Source: DATCJA01 sp963814955 (lineage in GTDB: Bacteria > Acidobacteriota > Vicinamibacteria > Vicinamibacterales > UBA2999). From it: 64,000 nt of DNA. A program made the position numbers and the translations under genes. This document shows positions 46,493-54,640 of the stretch, piece after piece (the first letter of the stretch is position 1; the number at the start of each line of letters is the position of its first letter). Below the pieces are notes generated by a model. That model worked only from the letters and a program-made list of their open reading frames with translations. It had not been told where the DNA came from and did no database searches. Location: the NCBI GenBank assembly GCA_963814955.1, contig CAWFEX010000001.1:62001-126000 (forward strand). Direction: 5' to 3'.

Positions 46493-47164
46493 CTAGCCTG
46501 CCGAAGCCGCGCGACGTATGTCACGCGCTTCGAGGACGGGCGTCGGCCATCCTCTTCTTGCTACCGCGAGCATTGCCTTGCCCACTTGCTCCGTGGTGAG
46601 AATCAGGTTCGGAAGCAGCGCCCGCAGAAGCGGCAGCAGTGGTGCGGTCAACGTGTAGAAGACGCGGTACGATGCGGTTTTCGATCGGATGCCGTGCAAC
46701 GGCTGGATGATGCCAGGCCGGAAGAGATGAACGGCTTTGAACGGCAAACGGCGAAGCGCGTTCTCCGTTCTTCCTTTTACGCGCGGCCACATCTGACGGC
46801 CGGTTTCGGAGCTATCGGTCCCGGCGCCAGAAACATAAACGAATGTCATCGCCGGGTTCAGATGCGCGAGCGTCGTCGCTGCCGCGAGCGTGAGGTCGTA
46901 TGTCAGGTGCGTGTAGTCGGCTTCAGTCATTCCAGGCGAGGACACGCCCATACAGAAGAAGCACGCGTCGAATCCCGTGAGCTCCGGCTCGATTCGCGTG
47001 TAGTCCCAGAGGTTGGTGTGGATGATTTCACGCAGCTTCGGGTGAGTCTGCATGGTGGGCGTGCGACCCACTGTCTGCACGAGCTCCACGTCATCCGCGT
47101 GCAGGCATTCGCGCAGCACACCTCCGCCGACCATGCCGGTTGCGCCGAAGATCAGCACCCTCAT
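46493..47164 (-). CDS. NAD(P)-binding epimerase/NmrA-like protein
   Basis: 223 residues. The Rossmann start is MRVLIFGATGMVGGGVLREC. The middle has DACFFCMGVSSPGMTEADY, FVYVSGAGTD and FRPGIIQPLHG. There is no Tyr-x-x-x-Lys catalytic pair where classic SDRs have it (the Ser-Gly-Ala-Gly region is followed by RVKGRTENAL), which fits the HTATIP2/NmrA-type group of NAD(P)H-binding proteins. The ATG overlaps the stop of the 47161 gene (ATGA), so they form an operon. Confidence 0.82.
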   Translation of the reverse strand: MRVLIFGATGMVGGGVLRECLHADDVELVQTVGRTPTMQTHPKLREIIHTNLWDYTRIEPELTGFDACFFCMGVSSPGMTEADYTHLTYDLTLAAATTLAHLNPAMTFVYVSGAGTDSSETGRQMWPRVKGRTENALRRLPFKAVHLFRPGIIQPLHGIRSKTASYRVFYTLTAPLLPLLRALLPNLILTTEQVGKAMLAVARRGWPTPVLEARDIRRAASAG

Positions 47165-47973
47165 CGCTGCGCCCGGGCGCGAACGGCGGTGCGAAACTCC
47201 TGCACTGAAAGCTCGGCGCTCTTCCTGCCGATCCGGCGTGCAATCGGCTCGATGATCCACCCCAGGAAGGGTGGAAAACTTCGGCTCAGTCCAAGTGTTT
47301 CCATTTCGATGAGCACACCAGACTCGCGCTGGACGAGGCGACTCAGTGTCACCGCGCGCCACAAGTAACCACTGTCGTGCCCCGCGGGCAGGTGTCGCTC
47401 ACCGGAGCCGCCGGCATCCTTCACCTCGCGGATGTCCTCGGCGGTGGAGATGCTGTACGCCGTGTTCGCATCCGGATGGAAGTACTCGACGCGCGTCGTG
47501 ACGTCGAGTACCGCCGTCATGCCACCCGCTGATTCCCTGAGTCGGAGCAGCGCTCTATAGGTGTTGCCGTTTTGCGCGATCAATCGCGACGACACGATCG
47601 GCTTATAGAAAGCCTGATAGTCCTCGTACGCGTATGACACGTCCAGCGCGTCCTTCAGCGTCACGCCTTCGATGAAGGTCGTGGCGAACCAGTGATGGAC
47701 GAGGCCGTCGGAGACGTTGATGATGCCGTCCTGGCCACCGGCGCGCCCCAGCACCGCCCCATCCCGCAAGGCGCGCGGCAGCGTGGACGAGGCGCCATCG
47801 GCCGACGTGCCCGCGTCGGCGCGAACGCGCTTCAGAAAGGACTCGGTGGCTCGCTCGGCGTACCGTTCGAACTGCTCTCGCGTGTCTTCCTGAAGGTCAA
47901 TGGCGGCGATGGCGACCACCGGCAGACACGACACGACGAGGGTGACGAAAACGGATTGGACAGTTTGCCGCAT
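47161..47973 (-). CDS. Secreted or anchored hypothetical protein
   Basis: 270 residues. The N-terminus is a signal or anchor (VFVTLVVSCLPVVAIAAID). The mature part (VHHWFATTFIEGVTLKDAL, VSSRLIAQNGNTYRALLRL, ESGVLIEMETLGLSRSFP, WIIEPIARRIGRKSAELSVQEF) resembles START-like lipid or aromatic-binding proteins by pattern, but I cannot name a family. GGAG lies five bases before the chosen ATG; a further in-frame start lies 33 bases upstream. It is coupled to the downstream epimerase gene. Confidence 0.55.
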   Translation of the reverse strand: MRQTVQSVFVTLVVSCLPVVAIAAIDLQEDTREQFERYAERATESFLKRVRADAGTSADGASSTLPRALRDGAVLGRAGGQDGIINVSDGLVHHWFATTFIEGVTLKDALDVSYAYEDYQAFYKPIVSSRLIAQNGNTYRALLRLRESAGGMTAVLDVTTRVEYFHPDANTAYSISTAEDIREVKDAGGSGERHLPAGHDSGYLWRAVTLSRLVQRESGVLIEMETLGLSRSFPPFLGWIIEPIARRIGRKSAELSVQEFRTAVRARAQR

Positions 47974-48040
47974 GACACTCCACGCGCTGCGCAGCGTATA
48001 CGTCACGCTGGTCCGGCTGATGATAACGTGGCGGTCCGCC

Positions 48041-48434
48041 CTATAACGACATCCACAACCACGCGGATCCCCACGCCAGGGTCGCGACCGTCACCGGCAG
48101 ACCGATGCGAAGGTAGTCGCGAAAGCCGACATGCACGCCGTAAGCTGCGGCGCGTTCGACGACGATGATGTTCGCCGATACCCGACACCGAGCCGATGAG
48201 CATGTTCTGCGGGTTTCCCGTAATCGTCGCCGTACTTCCGATGTTCGAGGCGGTGGCCACTGCGAGCAGATAGGGTATGGGCGGCAATCCAAGACGCTGC
48301 GCTACATGCAGCACGAACGGCGTCATCACCAGACAGACGATGTCGTTGACGAGAAACGCGGAGAGCAGGCCGCTGGTGAAGATCACGGTAGCCAACCCAG
48401 ACACTGTCGTAGCTTCTGCCGTATCGCCAGACAT
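48041..48434 (-). pseudogene. C-terminal remnant of an ArsB/NhaD-type permease
   Basis: About 130 residues matching the last third of SLC13/ArsB/NhaD anion or sodium transporters: FTSGLLSAFLVNDIVCLVMTPFVLHVAQRLG, LLAVATASNIGSTATITGNPQNMLIGSVSG, then, after an extra base near 48185, ANIIVVERAAAYGVHVGFRDYLRIGLPVTV. Stops lie in frame just upstream, so two-thirds of the gene is missing. It cannot form a working transporter. Confidence 0.8.
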
Positions 48435-48557
48435 TTATGTCTGACATCAAACGGCGGCCACGCTTCGACGAAGTCCGTTCAAGCTTCACGAAACAAAAGA
48501 GATAGCAGCGCGGCACTTCGTCAGTGGAGGTGGCTCACAGGTTGCTCTGCACCGGGC

Positions 48558-48827
48558 ATGAGCCTCACGTCCCTTATCAATCGCGTGCGCGCCGATTTCG
48601 TCGAGATGCCGGGACTCGAGCTCACGCTTCCGCAGGCCGTCCGCCTGTGGAACGTGGCCGCGGATGACTGCCGGGTGGTCCTCGACGCGCTGGCAGACTC
48701 GGGGTTCCTGAAATGGACGCACCGGCGCACGGTCATTCGAACCGGTCAGGAGCCATCGTACGGATTCGACCGCGACATGTCCTACGTTCTTGTGCATCAG
48801 GTGTCCGCCAGGAACAAATCTGGCTGA
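48558..48827 (+). CDS. Small winged-helix-like protein
   Basis: 89 residues: LINRVRADFVEMPGLELTLPQAVRLWNV, then DCRVVLDALADSGFLKWTHRRTVIRTG. The pattern (a helix, an LTLPQAxRLW turn, a recognition-like helix, and a wing) recurs as a small protein in Acidobacteriota genomes. DNA binding is inferred, not shown. The start is an ATG without a strong ribosome site. Confidence 0.55.
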   Translation: MSLTSLINRVRADFVEMPGLELTLPQAVRLWNVAADDCRVVLDALADSGFLKWTHRRTVIRTGQEPSYGFDRDMSYVLVHQVSARNKSG

Positions 48828-49113
48828 TACGCGACGCGGCGCCGAAGTCACTGGCCGACCCGCAGCGCGACCGGCAGCAGTAGATCGCCTCACATTGCTC
48901 CCGTTCGTTCAATTTCGTTCATGGCCTCCACGCGCAGCGGCAGATCCTGACAGAAATCTCCGTGCGCTACCGATTTTGTAAGAACCGCCGTCGATCCATT
49001 TACACGCCATTACAAAGAATCGCCCGCAACCTGTGCACTTCCAAGCACTTAAACGATGTCGGTACGCGGCAGTGGGGAGGTACAGAACTTGGACGGGCGC
49101 ACGCCAGAAGATT
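48828..49113. other. Intergenic region before the pseudokinase gene
   Basis: No gene, tRNA or clear repeat seen. It should hold the promoter for the pseudokinase-TonB operon. The frame of the pseudokinase is open upstream to 49033, but that part does not look like protein. Confidence 0.35.
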
Positions 49114-51430
49114 ATGGATACTGGCAGCTCCCACACACCAGCACCACGACGTTCTGTTTTCGAGGACGGATTCGGCAAACGGCACTACGCGGTGGGCCCT
49201 GGCGGCGAACCGCTCGAAGTACTCGAATTCCACGACTACTTCACGGCCGTCGAATCGTTCGAGCCTTCGCTCCGCGAGCGCGTCAATGCGCTCGTGGGCT
49301 TTCAGAACACCTGCTTCGCGCGTGTTCGCAGCGTGCAGCGGCTCGGCCAGAATGCTTCACGGCTTGTCGTCGTCTCGGATCGCGTGCCAGGAGCGCGGTT
49401 GTCCACCGTGCTCGCGGTGGCGAAACAACAGCTTCTGCCGCTTGAAATCAATGCTGCGCTCTGTCTGATTCGGCAGCTCGTGCCCGCCATGGCGGCGCTG
49501 CACGACAAGATGCCGGGCGTCGGACACGGAGCGCTGGCCCCGGAGCGCATCATCATCACGCCAAATGCGCGGCTGGTGGTGGTCGATCACATGCTCGGCG
49601 GAGCGGTTCAGCAGCTCGGTTACTCCCACGACCAATGTTGGAAGGAGCTCGGCATCCCGCTCCCGACCGGTGCGCAACCCACATTCGATCATCGCGCCGA
49701 CGTCATGCAGGTGGGGATGGTCGCGCTGGCGCTGATTCTGGGTCGTCCGCTCGATGGCAACGATTATCCCGACCAGGTTGCCGCGCTCGCCGAAGGCGCA
49801 TGGGGACTGACAGCCACCGGTGGAGTCGAACCGCTGCCACCGGAGCTGCGCACCTGGCTCGCCCGGATGCTCCAGCTCGACTCGCGACAGTCGTTCGCCA
49901 CGGCGGTCGATGCCTGGTCGGAGCTCGAGCACGTGCTCGGCAGCAGTGATTACGTGGCGTCCTTTGGCGCCTTGAAGTCGTTCATGGCGGAGTACGCGCG
50001 GTTCACGGCTTCGGGAGCCGTGCCAGCGGCTGCAGCACCCCCGTCGCCGGTCGTCGCTTGCTCTGCTCCAGCGCCGGCTCGGGTGCCACGTGCCGCGGTT
50101 ACGCCATCGTCCGCTGTTCCTGTTCCTGCGCCCGTCGCGCCACCGCAGGTGGCCGCGTCGGCTGTGGCGGCTTCCATCGTACCCGGCCAGACGCCGGCGC
50201 ATTCGCAGCGGCCGCCGGTGCCTGTTGCGGTTCCGGTCGCACCGACTCCCGCCAGTGCCTCAGCAGCCTCGCCGGCGAGTACCCCGAAGGCCCCGGTTGT
50301 GCCAACACCGCGCGCTGCAGTTCCGGTTGCTGGAGCACCGCAGCGAGCATCCGCACCGCCGCCGCCCGTCGGTACCGCCTGCGTTTCCGCCCGCGCCCGC
50401 CGCCGAGAAAATGCGGCCGCTCGCGCAAGCGGCTGTCCGTTCCGAGGGATCGGTCTGGTCGGAAACTCCGTGGTGGCGCCAGAAACGCATCGCCGTTGCT
50501 GCGGGAGTGCTCGTGGCACTTGCCGGCGGTGGAGCATTTGTCAGCCGCTTGTACCTGCCGTCTGCGGCTGCAGAAGCACCGGGTACTCTCGTGGTCAGCA
50601 CGAACCCGGCCGGCGTGCCCGTCGTCATTGACGGTCAGCCGCGCGGAGTGACGCCACTCACACTGGAACTGGCGCCCGGCGCGCACGAGCTGCGACTCGC
50701 GACAGGTGCCGAGCCGCGCATTATTCCCTTGACGATCACGGCCGGCGGTACGGTTTCGCAGTCGATCGAACTACCGAGAACCGGGCCGCAGACAGGGCAT
50801 TTGATGGTCCGGAGCGAGCCTTCCGGCGCGCGCATCACCGTGGATGGTACGCCGCGCGGACAGGCGCCGCTCACCCTCGAAGGCCTCACACCGGGCAACC
50901 ACACGGTCGTCCTCGCCAACGAACTGAGCTCGGTGACACACGAAGTCAGTGTTGAAGCCGGCGCCACGGCATCGCTGGTCGTGCCGATGTCGTCGACGCC
51001 ACAGGGAGCGCCCGTTTCGGGATGGATCGCCGTTTCGACGCCCGCCGAAGTCCAGGTATACGAGGACACGCGGTTACTTGGCACCAGCCGCAGCGATCGC
51101 ATCATGGTGTCGGCGGGACGTCACGAGCTCGAGATCGTGAACGAGGCGCTGGGTTTCCGCACAACCCGCACCGTGACCGTCTCGCCAGGACAGGTCTCGC
51201 CGCTGAGACTCGACTGGCCCAAGGGTTCGATGGCGCTCAACGCCCAGCCGTGGGCTGACGTCTGGGTTGACGGCGAGCGCGTCGGGGAAACACCCATCGG
51301 GAATGTCGCCGTGCCCATCGGGCCTCACGAAGTGGTCTTCCGGCACCCGCAGTTGGGCGAGCAGGTGGTCCGTACGACCGTTACCGCGGGTCAACCCACA
51401 CGTGTAAGCGTCGATATGAGGAAGAAATGA
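49114..51430 (+). CDS. Pseudokinase with Pro/Ala linker, TM span and PEGA domains, frame interrupted
   Basis: About 771 residues if one extra G is removed at 50371-50372, which joins APPPPV to VPPAFPPAPAAEK. Residues 1-290 have the size and helices of a Ser/Thr kinase, but the catalytic motifs are gone: the HRD position reads GHGALAPERI and the DFG position reads VVDHMLGG. It is therefore a pseudokinase. A long Pro/Ala/Val linker and one span (IAVAAGVLVALAGGGAFV) lead to three or four PEGA-type beta domains (GTLVVSTNPAGVPVVIDGQPRGVTPLTLEL; GHLMVRSEPSGARITVDGTPRGQAPLTLEG; MALNAQPWADVWVDGERVGETPIG). PEGA domains are thought to bind the cell surface or carbohydrate. It overlaps the start of the TonB-like gene. 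Confidence 0.82.
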
Positions 51431-52332
51431 TCATGCGGATCACAACAACTGCAGTTACCTGCCTCGTCATTCTGCTGCTGACCGCTGCGCGGCTGCATGC
51501 GCAGGACACGCTTGCTACTGCGCGCGACCTGTACGCATCGGCCGAGTACGACAACGCTCTCAAGCTGCTGGAACGATTGTCAGCGACGTCGGGAGACGAG
51601 CAGCAGTCGATCGATCTGTACCGTTCGCTGTGCCTGCTCGCCGTAGGGCGCAACCAGGATGCTGAACGCTCCATCGAGACGATCATCGCGCGGGATCCAC
51701 TGTACAGACCCAACGACGAGCTCTCCCCCCGGATGCGCAACGCATTCAGCGACGCCAAACGTCGTGTGCTTCCGGCAATCGTGCAGCAGCAGTATGCCGA
51801 AGCGAAGGGTGCGTTCGAGCGGAAGGAGTTTGAGACGGCAGCTTTCGGATTCAAGAGGGTTGTCGAGGCGTTGAACGACCCTGACATGGGCGTTGCGGCC
51901 AAGCAGCCTCCGCTTTCCGACCTGCGCACGCTGGCCGCCGGCTTTCACGATCTGAGCGTCAAAGGCATTCCTCCTCCACCGCCGCCCGCCCCTGTTGCGG
52001 TGGCGCCGCCCGCGGCCGCCCCGGTCAGACTGCCACCGAGGATCTATACGGGCGAAGAGCGGAATGTCGTGCCACCGCAGGTGGTTGTTCAGACGCTGCC
52101 AAAATATCCCGGCGCGGTACCGCCCCGCGGTGTAACGGGTGTGGTCGAAATCGTGATCAACGAAGGCGGTGCGGTCGAGTCCGCGGCCATGGTCGTCCCG
52201 GTAACTTCGTCGTACGACAAGATGGTGATGACTGCCGCCACCAAGTGGCAGTATCACCCCGCGATGATGAACGGTACGCCCGTGAAGTTCCGGAAGCGCA
52301 TACAGATCACCGTCATGCCGCCGGCGCCCTGA
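51427..52332 (+). CDS. Secreted TPR protein with TonB C-terminal domain
   Basis: 301 residues with a signal peptide ending ARLHAQ. TPR-like helices (TARDLYASAEYDNALKLLERL; YAEAKGAFERKEFETAAFGFKRVVEAL) occupy residues 25-160. A Pro/Ala linker (PPPPPPAPVAVAPPAAAP) leads to a TonB C-terminal domain (LPKYPGAVPPRGVTGVVEIVINEGGAVESAAMVVPV; KWQYHPAMMNGTPVKFRKRIQI). There is no N-terminal span like that of classic TonB, so energy transduction is doubtful. Such TonB-C domains also bind outer-membrane partners. Its ATG overlaps the upstream stop (ATGA). Confidence 0.85.
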   Translation: MIMRITTTAVTCLVILLLTAARLHAQDTLATARDLYASAEYDNALKLLERLSATSGDEQQSIDLYRSLCLLAVGRNQDAERSIETIIARDPLYRPNDELSPRMRNAFSDAKRRVLPAIVQQQYAEAKGAFERKEFETAAFGFKRVVEALNDPDMGVAAKQPPLSDLRTLAAGFHDLSVKGIPPPPPPAPVAVAPPAAAPVRLPPRIYTGEERNVVPPQVVVQTLPKYPGAVPPRGVTGVVEIVINEGGAVESAAMVVPVTSSYDKMVMTAATKWQYHPAMMNGTPVKFRKRIQITVMPPAP

Positions 52333-52356
52333 GTCCATTTGGCGCGAGTGAAATCG

Positions 52357-52397
52357 AAGCCCGGAAGGCTGCGAGGCCTTCCGGGCTTTTTGTTTTT
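52357..52397 (+). terminator. Rho-independent terminator
   Basis: AAGCCCGGAAGGC, a six-base loop, then the exact complement, followed by TTTTTGTTTTTT. It ends the pseudokinase-TonB transcript, 25 bases past the stop. It is the clearest terminator in the window. Confidence 0.92.
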
Positions 52398-52475
52398 TCG
52401 GGCCGGGCTCCATGGAAGGTGAGCTGTTTCCGATAACACCGCGATATATTTGCGTCCCTCAGAAGGAGGACGCAG

Positions 52476-52796
52476 ATGGCAAAGTATCTGTTAACCGCCT
52501 CGTACACAGCGGATGGCGTCAAGGGCCTCATGAAGGACGGAGGCTCGAAACGGCAACAGGCTGCCGAAGCCGCCGTCAAGAGCGTGGGGGGCCGAATGGA
52601 AGCTTTCTACTTCGCGTTTGGCGAGCACGACGCCATCGTGCTCATCGACGCGCCCGACAACGCGTCTGTCGCGGCGGCGTCGATGGCGATCAATGCCAGC
52701 GGCGCGGTTCAAACGAAAACAGTTGTGTTGCTCACACCCGAAGAGGTCGATCAGGCGGCGAAAAAGACCGCCACCTACCAGCCACCCGGCCGCTAA
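52476..52796 (+). CDS. GYD-domain protein
   Basis: 106 residues. The whole protein fits the GYD family: YLLTASYTADGVKGLMKDGG, AVKSVGGRMEAFYFAFGEHDAIVLIDAP, then MAINASGAVQTKTVVLLTPEEVDQA. This ferredoxin-like fold occurs as a small stand-alone protein of unknown role. The ribosome site GAAGGAGG is strong. It is followed two bases later by the alcohol dehydrogenase gene, likely one transcript. Confidence 0.88.
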   Translation: MAKYLLTASYTADGVKGLMKDGGSKRQQAAEAAVKSVGGRMEAFYFAFGEHDAIVLIDAPDNASVAAASMAINASGAVQTKTVVLLTPEEVDQAAKKTATYQPPGR

Positions 52797-52797
52797 G

Positions 52798-53964
52798 ATG
52801 GGCGTTGGAGTGCCGATTCCGATTCCGGACACCATGAGGGCCTGGGTCCTTCGCGACCCGGGCCAGCTGGCGCTTATCGACAAGCCCGTGCCGAAACCGG
52901 GGCCAGCGGAAGTGCTCGTTCGCGTCGACGCGGTCGCGATCTGCGCCACCGATCTCGACGTGATCGGGCACGGTGCACCCGCGTTGATTGAAGGCGGCCT
53001 CCCGTTCAACAAGAACTTCACGCCCGGGCACGAGTACATGGGCACCGTCGTTGCGGTCGGGCCGACCGTCGACGAGTACGTGGTGGGCGAGCGCATCGCA
53101 GTCGAGATTCATGCCGGCTGCGGGCGCTGTGACCGGTGCCGGCAAGGCATGTATACGTCGTGCCTGAATTACGGCCGCAACTACGGCGACTACAACAAGG
53201 GGCACCGCGCCAACGGCTTCACAACCGACGGCGGCTTCGCACAGTACGCTGTCAATCACACCAATACGCTCGTGCGCGTGCCCAGGAATTTGAGCGACGA
53301 GCTGGCGACGCTCATCGTGACCGCGGGCACGGCGACCTACGGGCTCGACGTCCTGGGCGGGCTGATTGCGGGACAGGCTCTGGTCGTAACCGGCGCCGGG
53401 CCGATCGGTCTCATGGTGGTCGGTGTCGCCAAGGCGCTCGGCGCCGCACCGGTAATCCTGATCGATATTCGAGACGATCGGCTGGCCATTGGAACGCGGA
53501 TGGGGGCGGACGTCGTCATCAACGCGTCCAGAGAAACCGCAGTGGACGCGGTGCGACGCGCAAACGGCAATCGCGGTGTCGAATACGTGTTCGAGTGCTC
53601 CGGCGCGCCAAATGCCGTCAACGATGCAATCAGGATGGTCAACCGGGGAGGCCGGGTCTGTCTCGGCGCGTTCGCGCATCAGCCCGTTCTGGTGGACATC
53701 GAATACGTCGTCGCCAATAACATTTATCTGTACGGCATTCGCGGTGAAGGGAAGAGCGCGGTCCGCAGAGCGGCCTCGCTGATGGCGCAGGGGAAAATCG
53801 ATGCATCAGCTGTGCACACGCACACGTTCGCGCTCGATGAGCTGCCGACGGGGCTGCGTTATGCACGCGACCGGATCGACGGTGCAATCAAGGTCGTGAT
53901 CAAACCGCAGATCGTTCGTGGAACCACGATCGACAAGTCCGTTCCCGCCTTCGCCGAACCTTGA
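52798..53964 (+). CDS. Zinc-dependent alcohol dehydrogenase (MDR family)
   Basis: 388 residues. The catalytic zinc ligands are Cys in AICATDLD and His-Glu in TPGHEYMG. The structural zinc has four cysteines in GCGRCDRCRQGMYTSC. The Rossmann motif is ALVVTGAGPIGLMVVGVAKALG. Substrate-side residues look like threonine/sorbitol-dehydrogenase-type enzymes. A second ATG 36 bases further in (MRAWVLRD) matches the usual family start, so the first 12 residues may not be made. It oxidises an alcohol or polyol with NAD(P). Confidence 0.9.
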   Translation: MGVGVPIPIPDTMRAWVLRDPGQLALIDKPVPKPGPAEVLVRVDAVAICATDLDVIGHGAPALIEGGLPFNKNFTPGHEYMGTVVAVGPTVDEYVVGERIAVEIHAGCGRCDRCRQGMYTSCLNYGRNYGDYNKGHRANGFTTDGGFAQYAVNHTNTLVRVPRNLSDELATLIVTAGTATYGLDVLGGLIAGQALVVTGAGPIGLMVVGVAKALGAAPVILIDIRDDRLAIGTRMGADVVINASRETAVDAVRRANGNRGVEYVFECSGAPNAVNDAIRMVNRGGRVCLGAFAHQPVLVDIEYVVANNIYLYGIRGEGKSAVRRAASLMAQGKIDASAVHTHTFALDELPTGLRYARDRIDGAIKVVIKPQIVRGTTIDKSVPAFAEP

Positions 53965-54048
53965 TAGCATGCTCTCTCTGATGTGGGGCGGGTTCCACGA
54001 CGAGTGAGACTCATCGAGTCGTGGACCGGCCATTGGGAGGATTAATCG

Positions 54049-54627
54049 ATGCATTCCAGGTTTTCATTGTGGGCAGGTTGGGCACTTGCGGCGTTCGTGG
54101 CTGGATGCACGTCGCAGCCATCGCAGCCTGCCGAGCCGCCGAATCAGGCCGCTGAGCAGACCGCCGCGCCCGCGGCGGAGCCTGCGTCAGGTTCGAATCG
54201 GCAGGCCGAGTTCGGCCGCTTTCCCGATCGTGAGTTCATCCGCTTGCGGCTCGACCAGTTCCAGTGGCGCGCGACGGAGGGCAATAAGCTGGGCGTGCAG
54301 ACGGCAGTGCTCGAAGGCGACCCGTCGAAGCCCGGTTTCTATCTCACCATCAACCGGTTCCCGCCGGGCGTGATGAGCAGGCCCCACTATCACCCGGACG
54401 AACGGAACATCATGGTGATCAAGGGCACCTGGTACACCGACGAAGGGATGGAATTCAGACCCGACAAGGCCATCCCGATGAAGCCGGGCGAGTACATGCG
54501 GCATCCCGCCGGTGGAGCGCACTACGACGGTGCGCTCGATGAAGAAGTGTGGGTTGCGATTTCAGGGTACGGTCCGACGTCGGCCACCGTGCTCGACGGT
54601 GGTGAGCTCTTCGGGAAATCGCGGTAG
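54049..54627 (+). CDS. Cupin-domain lipoprotein
   Basis: 192 residues. The lipobox is AAFVAGCT, then a Pro/Ala/Gln linker. The cupin fold has the metal site PHYHPDERNIMVIKG (His-x-His, Glu) and the later His in GEYMRHPAGGAHYDG. It ends with VWVAISGYGPTSATVLDGGELF. Cupins of this kind bind a metal and may be enzymes or binding proteins. GGGAGGATTAATCG precedes the ATG. Confidence 0.85.
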   Translation: MHSRFSLWAGWALAAFVAGCTSQPSQPAEPPNQAAEQTAAPAAEPASGSNRQAEFGRFPDREFIRLRLDQFQWRATEGNKLGVQTAVLEGDPSKPGFYLTINRFPPGVMSRPHYHPDERNIMVIKGTWYTDEGMEFRPDKAIPMKPGEYMRHPAGGAHYDGALDEEVWVAISGYGPTSATVLDGGELFGKSR

Positions 54628-54640
54628 CTGTGACTTTCTT

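Noticed and set aside
48165..48557. Longer version of the small winged-helix gene
   Set aside because: The upstream codons overlap the ArsB remnant and are not conserved; the ATG at 48558 begins the recognisable part.
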